From: an uncultured Flavobacteriaceae bacterium
GTDB lineage: Bacteria; Bacteroidota; Bacteroidia; Flavobacteriales; Flavobacteriaceae
Assembly (NCBI GenBank): GCA_947500585.1
Contig: CANMSN010000006.1
Location: 62,001 to 126,000, forward strand
Length of the DNA stretch: 64,000 nucleotides
Direction: 5' to 3'
A model generated the notes under the pieces. It saw nothing but the letters and a program-made list of their open reading frames with translations, made no database searches and was not told the DNA's origin. Below, piece by piece: positions 45,734 through 54,614 of the stretch. Made by a program: the position numbers and the translations under genes. Position 1 is the stretch's first letter. Every line of letters starts with the position of its first letter.

Positions 45734-46501
45734 TTGATTATTACAGACACCCATACCCATTTATACAGCGAAGCTTTTGATGAAGATAGAAACGAGATGA
45801 TTAACCGAGCTATAGCTAAAGGTGTTTCACGGTTTTTTATTCCAGCTATTGATTCTTCTTATACAGCATCTATGTTTCAGCTAGAAAAGGATTATCCTAA
45901 AAATGTTTTTTTAATGATGGGTTTGCATCCAACGCACGTAAAAGAAAATTATAAGAATGAATTGAAACATGTGGAAAACATGCTAGCTAACCGAAAATTT
46001 TATGCAGTTGGTGAAATTGGTATTGATTTATATTGGGATAAATCAACTTTAGAAGCCCAAAAAGAAGCATTTAAATTTCAAATTAAGTTAGCAAAATACT
46101 ATAAATTACCTATAGTTATTCATTGTCGTGAAGCTTTTGATGAAATATTTAAAGTTTTGGAAGAAGAAAAAGGAGATGATTTATTTGGAATTTTTCATTG
46201 TTTTACAGGAACTTTAGACCAAGCACATCAAGCCATTTCTTATAATATGAAACTAGGAATTGGAGGCGTAGCTACATTCAAAAACGGAAAGATAGATCAG
46301 TTTTTAAATCAAATAGATTTAAACCATATTGTTTTAGAAACAGATGCACCATATTTAGCACCCTTACCTTACAGAGGAAAGCGAAATGAAAGTAGTTATA
46401 TATTAGAGGTTTTAGAAAAATTATCTGGTATATATAATAGGACTGCAAAAGAAATAGCAGATATTACAACCAGAAACTCAAAAAATGTTTTTAATGTTTA
46501 A
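45734..46501 (+). CDS. TatD-family metal-dependent hydrolase (DNase-like)
   Basis: 255 residues. Metal site opening with TDTHTH (Asp5, His7, His9), then AVGEIGIDLYW (Glu), PIVIHCREAFDE (His), FHCFTGT (His) and LETDAPYLAP (Asp). TatD-type enzymes are 3'-5' exonucleases or related hydrolases; the cellular job is inferred. The start codon is TTG: an in-frame TAA lies two codons upstream (45728-45730) and no ATG precedes the HxH motif. The asparaginase gene follows after five bases, so the two form an operon. Confidence 0.9.
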   Translation: MIITDTHTHLYSEAFDEDRNEMINRAIAKGVSRFFIPAIDSSYTASMFQLEKDYPKNVFLMMGLHPTHVKENYKNELKHVENMLANRKFYAVGEIGIDLYWDKSTLEAQKEAFKFQIKLAKYYKLPIVIHCREAFDEIFKVLEEEKGDDLFGIFHCFTGTLDQAHQAISYNMKLGIGGVATFKNGKIDQFLNQIDLNHIVLETDAPYLAPLPYRGKRNESSYILEVLEKLSGIYNRTAKEIADITTRNSKNVFNV

Positions 46502-46506
46502 AATTA

Positions 46507-47538
46507 ATGAATAAAGCTAAAGCGAATATATTACTTATTTATACTGGTGGTACCATTGGTATGATTAAAGATTTTGAAACAGGTACACTTCGTGCTTTCG
46601 ATTTTAAAACGCTCTTAGAAAAAATTCCAGAATTACAATTATTAGACTGTAATATTGAAACCGTTTCATTTAAACAACCTATAGATTCAAGTAATATGAA
46701 GCCAGAATATTGGGTTGAAATAGCAGAATTGATAGAAAGTAATTATAAAATTTTTGATGGCTTTGTGGTTTTACATGGAAGTGATACTATGAGTTATACT
46801 GCTTCAGCTTTAAGTTTTATGCTCGAAAATTTAGGAAAACCTGTAGTTTTTACTGGTTCTCAATTACCAATTGGTGATTTAAGAACAGATGCTAAAGAAA
46901 ATTTAATAACAGCAGTTCAAGTAGCTTCCTTAAAAAGTAAAAATAAACCTGTAATTAGAGAAGTGTGTTTGTATTTTGAATACAAATTATACCGAGCAAA
47001 CAGAACGACCAAAATTAATGCAGAACATTTTCAGGCTTTTGCATCATTTAATTATCCAGATTTAGCAGAATCTGGAGTGCATTTAAAAGTTAATAATGAT
47101 TATTTGTTCAAACCAAATTCAAGAAAAACTTTAAAGGTTCATAAGAATTTGAACAATAATTTAGCACTTATAAAGCTATTTCCCGGAATATCAGAAGTCA
47201 TAATTAAAGGTATTTTGAGCACGCCAAACCTAAAAGCCGTAATTATTGAAACATTTGGGGCTGGAAATTGCACAACTGAAAAATGGTTTATTAATTTATT
47301 AAAGGAAGCAATTTCAAGAGGCTTACATATTATTAACATTACACAGTGTTCTGGTGGAAGTGTAATGATGGGACATTATGAGACTAGTAATCAGTTGAAA
47401 AAGATTGGAGTTATATCAGGTAAAGACATAACAACCGAGGCTGCCATAAGTAAAATAATGTTTCTTTTAGGGCAAGAAATTTCACCTGAATCTTTTAAAA
47501 TTTTATTTGAAACCCCTCTTAGAGGAGAAATGTCATAA
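46507..47538 (+). CDS. ansA: Type I (cytoplasmic) L-asparaginase
   Basis: 343 residues. Hydrolyses asparagine to aspartate and ammonia. N-terminal YTGGTIGM with nucleophile Thr16, second active motif VVLHGSDTMSYTASAL and FTGSQLPIGDLRTDAKENL match the AnsA group. No signal peptide, so cytoplasmic. Longer C-terminal domain typical of type I. Located five bases after tatD. Confidence 0.93.
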   Translation: MNKAKANILLIYTGGTIGMIKDFETGTLRAFDFKTLLEKIPELQLLDCNIETVSFKQPIDSSNMKPEYWVEIAELIESNYKIFDGFVVLHGSDTMSYTASALSFMLENLGKPVVFTGSQLPIGDLRTDAKENLITAVQVASLKSKNKPVIREVCLYFEYKLYRANRTTKINAEHFQAFASFNYPDLAESGVHLKVNNDYLFKPNSRKTLKVHKNLNNNLALIKLFPGISEVIIKGILSTPNLKAVIIETFGAGNCTTEKWFINLLKEAISRGLHIINITQCSGGSVMMGHYETSNQLKKIGVISGKDITTEAAISKIMFLLGQEISPESFKILFETPLRGEMS

Positions 47539-47613
47539 AATTAACCATTAAAATTTTAGGGTTTAAACTTTTTTTCGTTATTTGAGCCACCGTAATTAAT
47601 ACGAATAAAATAA

Positions 47614-47701
47614 AGAGAGGTGGCCGAGTGGTCGAAGGCGCACGCCTGGAAAGTGTGTATATCTCAAAAGGGTATCGAGGGTTCGAATCCCTTCCTCTCT
47701 G
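47614..47701 (+). tRNA. tRNA-Ser (anticodon GGA)
   Basis: Acceptor stem AGAGAGG (47614-47620) pairs with CCTCTCT (47694-47700), discriminator G, 3' CCA not encoded. The anticodon stem CACGC/GTGTG encloses CTGGAAA (anticodon GGA at 47648-47650). A long variable arm (TATATCTCAAAAGGGTATC region) and the T-arm GGTTCGAATCC confirm a class II serine tRNA. It reads UCC and UCU. Confidence 0.97.
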
Positions 47702-47775
47702 CTGTTATTTTTATTTTTTAATTACTTTTTTTTTATATCTTTAACACTTTAACTAATAAAATTAAGATCGAGAAC

Positions 47776-48549
47776 ATGAAAAGATTATTTTCTATCCTAG
47801 CTATTGCAAGTACAATGGCATTCGGAACTGTTAATGCAACTACAATTGCAAACACAACTACCGCAGTAACAACAGTTACAACAACTCAAGAAGCTGAAAC
47901 TGCAGATGCTGAAGAATCAGTTGGATTTCATCAAGAATTAAAAAAGCGTTTCATTGAAGGTGGCCCAGGATTTATGGGAATTGTACTTTTATGTTTAATT
48001 TTAGGTTTAGCTATTGCTATTGAGAGAATTATCTTTTTAAATCTGTCTACCACAAATACTAAAAAATTAACTGAATCTGTTGAAGACGCTTTATCTTCAG
48101 GTGGTGTTGAAGCTGCTAAAGAAGTTTGTAGAAACACTAGAGGGCCTATCGCATCTATTTTCTATCAAGGTTTAGATAGAACAGATGAAGGTATAGAAGC
48201 TGCCGAAAAAGCTGTTGTAGCTTATGGAGGTGTGCAAATGGGACAGCTAGAGAAAAACGTATCTTGGATTTCCTTATTTATTGCATTAGCACCTATGCTT
48301 GGTTTCATGGGTACAGTAATTGGTATGATTCAAGCTTTCGATAAAATTGAAGCTGCAGGAGATATGAATCCATCATTGGTAGCAGGTGGTATTAAAGTAG
48401 CACTTTTAACAACAGTATTTGGTTTAGTTGTAGCAATTATACTTCAAATTTTTTACAATTATATTATTGCTAAAATTGATAGCATTGTTAACGATATGGA
48501 AGATGCTTCTATTACGTTAATGGATTTGCTAATTAGACAAAAGAAGTAA
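47776..48549 (+). CDS. exbB: ExbB/TolQ/MotA-type proton channel protein
   Basis: 257 residues. An N-terminal signal-like helix and a Thr/Ala-rich stretch precede the MotA/TolQ/ExbB domain: TM (GIVLLCLILGLAIAIERI), the cytoplasmic loop, and two TM helices with LGFMGTVIGMIQAFDKI and TVFGLVVAIILQIFYN. With ExbD it makes the motor that powers TonB and so the receptors in this window. First gene of a five-gene run. TATCTTTA at 47736-47743 is a possible -7 element. Confidence 0.93.
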   Translation: MKRLFSILAIASTMAFGTVNATTIANTTTAVTTVTTTQEAETADAEESVGFHQELKKRFIEGGPGFMGIVLLCLILGLAIAIERIIFLNLSTTNTKKLTESVEDALSSGGVEAAKEVCRNTRGPIASIFYQGLDRTDEGIEAAEKAVVAYGGVQMGQLEKNVSWISLFIALAPMLGFMGTVIGMIQAFDKIEAAGDMNPSLVAGGIKVALLTTVFGLVVAIILQIFYNYIIAKIDSIVNDMEDASITLMDLLIRQKK

Positions 48550-48571
48550 TAATTAAAAATTGTAAACTATT

Positions 48572-49006
48572 ATGAAAAAAATATTAACCATAATATTAGG
48601 AATAGTAGGAGTACTTTCAATAGTATTTCTGGCTATGATAATATCAGCAGGAGATGAGGCTATTAAACTAGGTGAATCTAGCGGTACAGTAAATATATTC
48701 ATGTACTTAGCTTACATAGTTTTGTTTTTAACCTTAGCTTTTGTTGTAGTATTTTCTTTAAAGAATATATTTACCGATTCGGAAAAAATGAAAAGCACCC
48801 TTAAAGGTGTTGGAATATTCGTCCTATTATCACTTATTTGTTATTTTGGATTTGCAACAGGAGAAGAAACAACATTAAAAGACGGTGAAATATTTTCTGA
48901 AGGCGGTTCAAAATTATTAGGAGCAGGATTATACTTATTTTATTTTCTTTTAGCTATCGCTGGAGGATCAATGTTGTTTTTCGGAATTAAAAAAATGGTA
49001 AAATAA
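48572..49006 (+). CDS. Four-helix membrane protein in the exbBD operon
   Basis: 144 residues with four predicted transmembrane helices (about 3-24, 38-62, 77-97, 113-139) and a short loop. No named family recognised. It is one base from the exbD start (ATAATATGG), so tightly linked to the motor genes and probably part of, or accessory to, the complex. Confidence 0.75.
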   Translation: MKKILTIILGIVGVLSIVFLAMIISAGDEAIKLGESSGTVNIFMYLAYIVLFLTLAFVVVFSLKNIFTDSEKMKSTLKGVGIFVLLSLICYFGFATGEETTLKDGEIFSEGGSKLLGAGLYLFYFLLAIAGGSMLFFGIKKMVK

Positions 49007-49007
49007 T

Positions 49008-49616
49008 ATGGCAAAAAGAGCAGCACCAGAAGTTAATGCAGGCTCAATGGCCGACATAGCTTTCTTACTATTAATTTTTTTCTTAGTAACTACTACTATT
49101 GAAAAAGATTCTGGTATTACACGTAAGCTTCCACCCATGGAAGATGAAACAGAGCCTCCAATTATAAAGCAAAAAAATATTTTTACTGTATTATTAAATA
49201 AAAATGATCAATTGCTTGTTGAAGATGAAAATATGGAAATTAAAGATTTAAGAGCAGCAGCTGTTGAGTTTTTAGATAATGGAGGGGATGGATCTTGTAG
49301 TTTTTGTAAAGGAAAAAAAGATCAAGCATCATCAGATAATCCAGATAAAGCCATTATATCATTAAAGAATCAGCGAGAAACATCTTATGCGGCATATATA
49401 TCAGTCCAAAATGAATTAGTAGCTGCCTATAATGTTTTGAGAAATAGAAGAGCTCTTGAAATTGGCCCATCAAAAGGATTTCCAAATATGGACTTTATAA
49501 AAATGCAAGAAAACTACAATGATGTTAGATGGACAGGTAATAAAGACAGGCTAAAAGCTGTTATAGATCAAATTAAGCTTGAAATACCGCAAAAATTGTC
49601 TGAAGTAGTAGAATAA
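49008..49616 (+). CDS. exbD: ExbD biopolymer transport protein, with CxxC in the periplasmic part
   Basis: 202 residues. Single TM with the conserved proton-carrying Asp16 (GSMADIAFLLLIFFLV), followed by a periplasmic domain. A Gly-rich loop holds Cys97 and Cys100 (GSCSFCKGK), which is not part of the classic E. coli ExbD and adds a possible disulfide or metal site. First of two exbD copies in the run; stator component with ExbB. Confidence 0.93.
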   Translation: MAKRAAPEVNAGSMADIAFLLLIFFLVTTTIEKDSGITRKLPPMEDETEPPIIKQKNIFTVLLNKNDQLLVEDENMEIKDLRAAAVEFLDNGGDGSCSFCKGKKDQASSDNPDKAIISLKNQRETSYAAYISVQNELVAAYNVLRNRRALEIGPSKGFPNMDFIKMQENYNDVRWTGNKDRLKAVIDQIKLEIPQKLSEVVE

Positions 49617-49637
49617 CAGGTAAAAATAATAAAGATT

Positions 49638-50117
49638 ATGTCTAAATTTAAAAAGAAAAAAGATGGAGGTTTAGCACCTATAAACACGGCATCTTTACCA
49701 GATATTGTATTTATGCTATTATTCTTTTTTATGGTGGCTACTGTAATGAGAGAAGATACATTAATGATACAAAATGCTTTACCTGTAGCAGACCAAATAG
49801 AAAAGCTTGATAAAAAGAACCCTGTGAGTTATATTTATATGGGTAAACCTAGCGAAAATTATAAAAAATTTGGTAATGAAGCTAGAATTCAGTTAAACGA
49901 TAAGTTTGCAGATATAAGTGAAGTTGCAGGCTTTATTGCTACTGAAAGAGCAGCTCTAAGAGAAGAACTTATTCCTTATTTAACAGTATCTTTAAAAGTT
50001 GATAAAGATGCTAATATGGGTATTGTTGGAGATGTTAAACAAGAACTCAGAAAAGTTAATGCATTAAAAATTAACTACACAACTGGTAGTGGAGATGCTT
50101 TAACTAATATGAAATAA
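49638..50117 (+). CDS. exbD: ExbD biopolymer transport protein, second copy
   Basis: 159 residues. TM with conserved Asp22 (SLPDIVFMLLFFFMV), then a periplasmic domain without the CxxC of the first copy. Two different ExbD proteins beside one ExbB is usual in Bacteroidota and suggests a hetero-dimer in the stator. A terminator follows at 50141. Confidence 0.93.
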   Translation: MSKFKKKKDGGLAPINTASLPDIVFMLLFFFMVATVMREDTLMIQNALPVADQIEKLDKKNPVSYIYMGKPSENYKKFGNEARIQLNDKFADISEVAGFIATERAALREELIPYLTVSLKVDKDANMGIVGDVKQELRKVNALKINYTTGSGDALTNMK

Positions 50118-50140
50118 AAATCTTAATTTGTTAAAAATAC

Positions 50141-50170
50141 AGGGTATTCTTTTATTAAGAATGCCCTTTT
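50141..50170. terminator. Rho-independent terminator after exbD
   Basis: AGGGTATTCTT pairs with AAGAATGCCCT-type sequence (one mismatch or G-T) followed by T6. It marks the end of the exbB-exbD unit; porT starts 45 bases later. Confidence 0.7.
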
Positions 50171-50214
50171 TTATTTTGAATAAAATTGTTTGTTAATAGT
50201 TCCGTTATAAGTCT

Positions 50215-50907
50215 ATGAATAGAGTATTAATGTTATTATGTGTTATCTTTTTTTTACAAGAAATTAAAGCACAGGATTTCGAGAATAAGGATATTGATTC
50301 ACTATATAGAGAGGATCAATTTTTTATTGGTGTAACATACAATATACTTGGTAATAGACCTGATGCTTTATCTCAAAATGGTTTTTCTTCTGGGTTTCAT
50401 TTGGGCTTTATTCGAGATATGCCAATTAATAAAGATAGAAATATAGCTATTGGTTTAGGTTTCGGGTATTCTACTAATTCTTTTAATCAAAATTTATTGG
50501 TAAGTAAAGATGACCAAGGAATGACATCACTGGATATTATAGATGACAGTAATACATATTCTAAAAATAAATTTTCTAACCATATAATAGAATTTCCTTT
50601 AGAGTTTAGATGGCGAACTTCAACTGCCACAGATTATAACTTTTGGCGTGTTTATACAGGATTTAAACTAAGCTATATATTTGCTTATAGAACGAAGTAT
50701 AAAGGAGATTTAGGGAATCTAATATTTAATGATATTGATGTTTTAAATAAGCTTCAATATGGTTTAACATTAAGTGCGGGCTATAATACATGGAATCTGT
50801 ATCTATATTATGCATTGAATCCCATTTTTTCTGATACTATTAAGTTAAATGGCAATGATTTGAATATGAATGCTATTAAAGTTGGTTTAATGTTCTATAT
50901 CTTATAG
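50215..50907 (+). CDS. porT: PorT-like outer-membrane protein (T9SS component candidate)
   Basis: 230 residues. Signal peptide (IKAQ near residue 19). Beta-barrel with alternating strands (AIGLGFGYSTN, VYTGFKLSYIF) and final Tyr-Ile-Leu. In Bacteroidota the gene next to this exbBD cluster is commonly a PorT/SprT-type protein required for type IX secretion; the family assignment is from pattern and context rather than a diagnostic motif. It ends with a 6-base overlap against the convergent PAP2-like gene. Confidence 0.65.
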   Translation: MNRVLMLLCVIFFLQEIKAQDFENKDIDSLYREDQFFIGVTYNILGNRPDALSQNGFSSGFHLGFIRDMPINKDRNIAIGLGFGYSTNSFNQNLLVSKDDQGMTSLDIIDDSNTYSKNKFSNHIIEFPLEFRWRTSTATDYNFWRVYTGFKLSYIFAYRTKYKGDLGNLIFNDIDVLNKLQYGLTLSAGYNTWNLYLYYALNPIFSDTIKLNGNDLNMNAIKVGLMFYIL

Positions 50908-51507
50908 CCAATAAGGGACCAATAATATTTGCGGAATCAGTCCTACAAAAAAGCCCATAATTAATTCTTTATAAGTATGCGCCTGCATATGTAACCTAGA
51001 AGTTGCTACAGCTCCAATTATAATAATCATTAATGCTAAAGTGCCATTAATATTAATACTAAAATGAAAGCTTAAAGCAACAAAAAACATAAAAACTCCA
51101 GCAACTGCAATCATGTGAATACTAGCTTTAAATTTAGCTATTGCTAAAATTAAACATGTAATTGTAGAGATTAATATGCCTACAAAAAAGTAATAGAGTT
51201 CTATTATTTGTGTTGGCGATAAAATACGTTGCAATACTAAAATGATAACAACACAATTAAGTATTAAGGGTAAAATACGCTCTTTAGTTGTATTTAAATT
51301 TATAGATCTCACTTTTCCCAGTGTTTTTAATAGAAAGAAAAGCAGTATTGGTAAAACAATAGTAAGTATAAATAGTGATACTAATTTAGCTCGTATGATA
51401 TCAACAGGAATAAACCGTGGAGATTTTGAAAAATAAAAAATAACCCCTAAAATTGGCATCAATAATGGATGGAAAATATATGATATACTTCTTAAAAAAC
51501 GATCCAT
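50902..51507 (-). CDS. PAP2-like integral membrane protein
   Basis: 201 residues with about six transmembrane helices. Degenerate PAP2 phosphatase signatures appear in order: KERILP (phosphate-binding Lys/Arg), KASIHM (in place of SGH) and SRLHMQAHTYKE (Ser-Arg and catalytic His). PAP2 enzymes dephosphorylate lipid phosphates or undecaprenyl diphosphate; loss of the central Gly of SGH makes activity uncertain. Its ATG overlaps the rpoN stop (TAATG), so it is translated from the same transcript. Confidence 0.6.
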   Translation of the reverse strand: MDRFLRSISYIFHPLLMPILGVIFYFSKSPRFIPVDIIRAKLVSLFILTIVLPILLFFLLKTLGKVRSINLNTTKERILPLILNCVVIILVLQRILSPTQIIELYYFFVGILISTITCLILAIAKFKASIHMIAVAGVFMFFVALSFHFSININGTLALMIIIIGAVATSRLHMQAHTYKELIMGFFVGLIPQILLVPYWL

Positions 51508-52964
51508 TATATTTTTTTACGTAGTCGCGCCACAGGAATATCTAGTTGTTCTCTATATTTGGCAACCGTACGTCTGGCAATGGGGTATCCTTTTTCTTTT
51601 AAAATACCAGCAAGTGCTTCATCCGTTAAAGGTTTCTTCTTGCTTTCATCTTCAATAACAGTTTCAAGAATTTTCTTTATTTCTCTGGTAGATACATCTT
51701 CACCTTGGTCATTTTTCATGGATTCGGAAAAGAACTCTTTTATTAATTTTGTTCCGTAAGGCGTATCAACATATTTGCTATTTGCTACTCTAGATACTGT
51801 AGAAACATCCATAGAGATTTCATCAGCAATATCTTTAAGAATCATGGGTTTTAAGTTACGCTCGTCACCAGTTAAAAAATAGTCACTTTGATAATGCATA
51901 ATAGCACTCATGGTTAAAAATAACGTTTGTTGACGCTGTTTAATGGCTTCAATGAACCATTTTGCAGCATCTAGCTTTTGTTTAATAAAAACCACTGCAT
52001 CTTTTTGTGATTTCGATTTATCTTTAGAGTCTTTATACCCTTTAAGCATGTTGTTATACTCTCTAGATACGTGAAGTTCTGGTGCATTTCTTCCGTTAAG
52101 TGTGAGTTCTAGTTCGCCATCAACAATTTTTATAGCAAAATCTGGTACAACATGTTCAACTATTCTATTATTTCCAGCATAAGAACCACCTGGTTTTGGA
52201 TTTAAATGTTCTATTTCAGAAATAGCATCCTTTAATTGAATTTCAGAAACATCAAATTTTTGCAATAATTTTTTGTAATGTTTTTTTGTGAATTGCTCAA
52301 AAGCATTGTCAATAATATTAATGGCTAGTTCAGTGTCAGCAGTTTTTTCTTTTCGATGTAACTGAATACTAAGGCATTCTTGTAAGTTTCTAGCGCCAAC
52401 ACCTGCAGGATCTAATTGATGTACAATTTTTAAAACTTTTTCAATATTTTTTTCTGTAGTGTATACGTTTTGAGTGAATGCTAAATCGTCCATGATATCA
52501 CTTAAATCGCGACGAATGTATCCGCTTTCGTCTACACTACCTACCAAAAACTCAGCAATACTGTATTCTTCGTCAGATAATCTATACGTGTTTAATTGAT
52601 TTATTAAATGCTGCGTAAATGAAGTGCCTGCAGCATAAGGCATTGTTTTTTCTTCATCATCGCTACTGTAGTTATTTGCTTGCGTTCGATAATCTGGAAT
52701 TTCATCATCACTTAAATATTCATCAACATTAATATCCTCAGCATTTATTGTTTCGCTATCACTAAAATCATCAGTGTTATCTAAATCTGAATCATAATCA
52801 TTTTCACTCTCCTCTTTACCTCCTTCAAGTGCTGGATTTTCTTCTAATTCTTGTTTTAAACGCTGTTCAAAAGCTTGTGTTGGCAACTGTATCAATTTCA
52901 TTAATTGAATTTGCTGCGGCGACAGTTTTTGTGATAATTTAAATTGTAAGTATTGCTTGAGCAT
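51507..52964 (-). CDS. rpoN: RNA polymerase sigma-54 factor
   Basis: 485 residues. Region I is Gln/Leu-rich (LSQKLSPQQIQLMKLIQLP), followed by a long acidic region (about 50-100), the core-binding domain, and the HTH; the RpoN box ARRTVAKYRE is at 463-472 exactly. It needs AAA+ activators to open promoters. Its own consensus promoter sits just upstream (52987-53018), although asnS precedes it on the same strand. Confidence 0.96.
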   Translation of the reverse strand: MLKQYLQFKLSQKLSPQQIQLMKLIQLPTQAFEQRLKQELEENPALEGGKEESENDYDSDLDNTDDFSDSETINAEDINVDEYLSDDEIPDYRTQANNYSSDDEEKTMPYAAGTSFTQHLINQLNTYRLSDEEYSIAEFLVGSVDESGYIRRDLSDIMDDLAFTQNVYTTEKNIEKVLKIVHQLDPAGVGARNLQECLSIQLHRKEKTADTELAINIIDNAFEQFTKKHYKKLLQKFDVSEIQLKDAISEIEHLNPKPGGSYAGNNRIVEHVVPDFAIKIVDGELELTLNGRNAPELHVSREYNNMLKGYKDSKDKSKSQKDAVVFIKQKLDAAKWFIEAIKQRQQTLFLTMSAIMHYQSDYFLTGDERNLKPMILKDIADEISMDVSTVSRVANSKYVDTPYGTKLIKEFFSESMKNDQGEDVSTREIKKILETVIEDESKKKPLTDEALAGILKEKGYPIARRTVAKYREQLDIPVARLRKKI

Positions 52965-52986
52965 GTTTGGGTTTAAGGTTGTTAAT

Positions 52987-53018
52987 CAAAGATAAAAAAA
53001 AAGGAATTAGGTTACCAA
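52987..53018 (-). promoter_or_regulatory. rpoN promoter
   Basis: Reverse strand: TTG (53018-53016), 21-base spacer, TATCTTTG (52994-52987); a full Bacteroidota promoter about 23 bases before the rpoN ATG. Confidence 0.75.
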
Positions 53019-53053
53019 AGTCATACCAAACTTCTCATATTTCAAACTTTTTC

Positions 53054-54490
53054 TTAAAATTCTGCGTTTTGGGGTGTTCTCGGATAAGGAATAACATCTC
53101 TAATATTACCCATACCTGTTGCAAACATAACTAAGCGCTCGAAACCTAAGCCAAAGCCAGAATGAACTGCTGTACCAAATTTACGTAAATCTAGATACCA
53201 CCAAAGTTCTTCTTCAGGAATATTTATAGCAGCCATTTTTTGTTTCAATACATCTAAACGTTCTTCACGCTGTGCTCCTCCAACAATTTCGCCAATACCT
53301 GGAAACAAAATGTCCATGGCACGCACTGTTTTTCCATCGTCATTTAAACGCATGTAAAAGGCCTTTATATTTGCTGGATAATCAAATAATATAACAGGGC
53401 ATTTAAAGTGTTTTTCAACTAAAAAACGTTCATGTTCACTTTGTAAATCCGTTCCCCATTCATCAATTATGTATTTGAATTTCTTTTTCTTATTAGGTTT
53501 ACTGTTTCGTAAAATATCAATGGCTTCAGTATAACTTACTCTTTTAAAATTGTTTTCTGTAACGAAATTTAATTTCTCAATCAAAGTCATATCACTACGT
53601 TCGGCTTGGGGTTTTGTTTTTTCCTCGTCTTGTAAACGTTTGTCTAAAAAGTTTAAGTCTTCAAGATTATGTTCTAGAATATAAGTAATTACAGACTTCA
53701 AGAAATCTTCTGCTAAGTCCATATTACCTGCTAAATCCATAAAAGCTACTTCAGGCTCAATCATCCAAAACTCAGCTAAATGCCTTGAGGTATTTGAGTT
53801 TTCTGCTCTAAAAGTTGGACCAAAAGTATATACTTTTCCAAGAGACATGGCATAAGTTTCTGCTTCTAATTGTCCTGAAACAGTTAAATTGGTTTCTTTT
53901 CCGAAGAAATCTTGAGTATAATCAACGTTACCTTCATCATTTAAAGGTGTTTTTTTAGCATCTAAGCTTGTTACTTTAAACATTTCGCCTGCACCTTCAG
54001 CATCACTACCTGTAATAATTGGTGTGTGCATATTATAAAAGCCATTATCATTAAAATATTTGTGAATAGCGAATGATAATGAAGAGCGTAAACGCATTAC
54101 TGCACTAAAAGTACTTGTTCTAGTTCTTAAATGCGCATGTTCTCTTAAAAATTCAAAGGAATGTTTTTTAGGTTGAATAGGATATGTTTCAGGATCTGAA
54201 TCTCCTAGAACCTCCAATTCACTGACCTGGATTTCTACTTTTTGACCTTTTCCTTGGCTTTCAACCAAATGACCTTTTATATGAACAGCTGCTCCAGTAG
54301 TTACTCTTTTTAAAAGTGCTTCATCAAAATTTTCAAAATCAACAACACACTGGATATTATTAATGGTAGATCCATCATTTAAAGCAATAAATCGATTTGC
54401 TCTAAAGGTTCTAACCCATCCTTTAATATCTACTTCTGGTAAAGTAATAGTATTTTGAGATAATAATTCTGAAACTGTTTGAGAGATCAT
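53054..54490 (-). CDS. asnS: Asparagine--tRNA ligase
   Basis: 478 residues. Charges tRNA-Asn. N-terminal OB fold ([21 protein letters not shown]), class II core with [21 protein letters not shown], and the final [29 protein letters not shown] motif distinctive for AsnRS. The presence of AsnRS means no obligatory tRNA-Asn transamidation route. The next gene downstream is rpoN, with its own promoter. Confidence 0.97.
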   Translation of the reverse strand: MISQTVSELLSQNTITLPEVDIKGWVRTFRANRFIALNDGSTINNIQCVVDFENFDEALLKRVTTGAAVHIKGHLVESQGKGQKVEIQVSELEVLGDSDPETYPIQPKKHSFEFLREHAHLRTRTSTFSAVMRLRSSLSFAIHKYFNDNGFYNMHTPIITGSDAEGAGEMFKVTSLDAKKTPLNDEGNVDYTQDFFGKETNLTVSGQLEAETYAMSLGKVYTFGPTFRAENSNTSRHLAEFWMIEPEVAFMDLAGNMDLAEDFLKSVITYILEHNLEDLNFLDKRLQDEEKTKPQAERSDMTLIEKLNFVTENNFKRVSYTEAIDILRNSKPNKKKKFKYIIDEWGTDLQSEHERFLVEKHFKCPVILFDYPANIKAFYMRLNDDGKTVRAMDILFPGIGEIVGGAQREERLDVLKQKMAAINIPEEELWWYLDLRKFGTAVHSGFGLGFERLVMFATGMGNIRDVIPYPRTPQNAEF

Positions 54491-54614
54491 ATATAAATGA
54501 ATTTTTAAAAATATAAATATAAAGGTTTCAATTAGTAAAAATCAAATTATAAATTCTAAAATGTTTAAAAATTTAAGTTAATTTATAATATAATCTTACA
54601 ATATGTAATTATAC

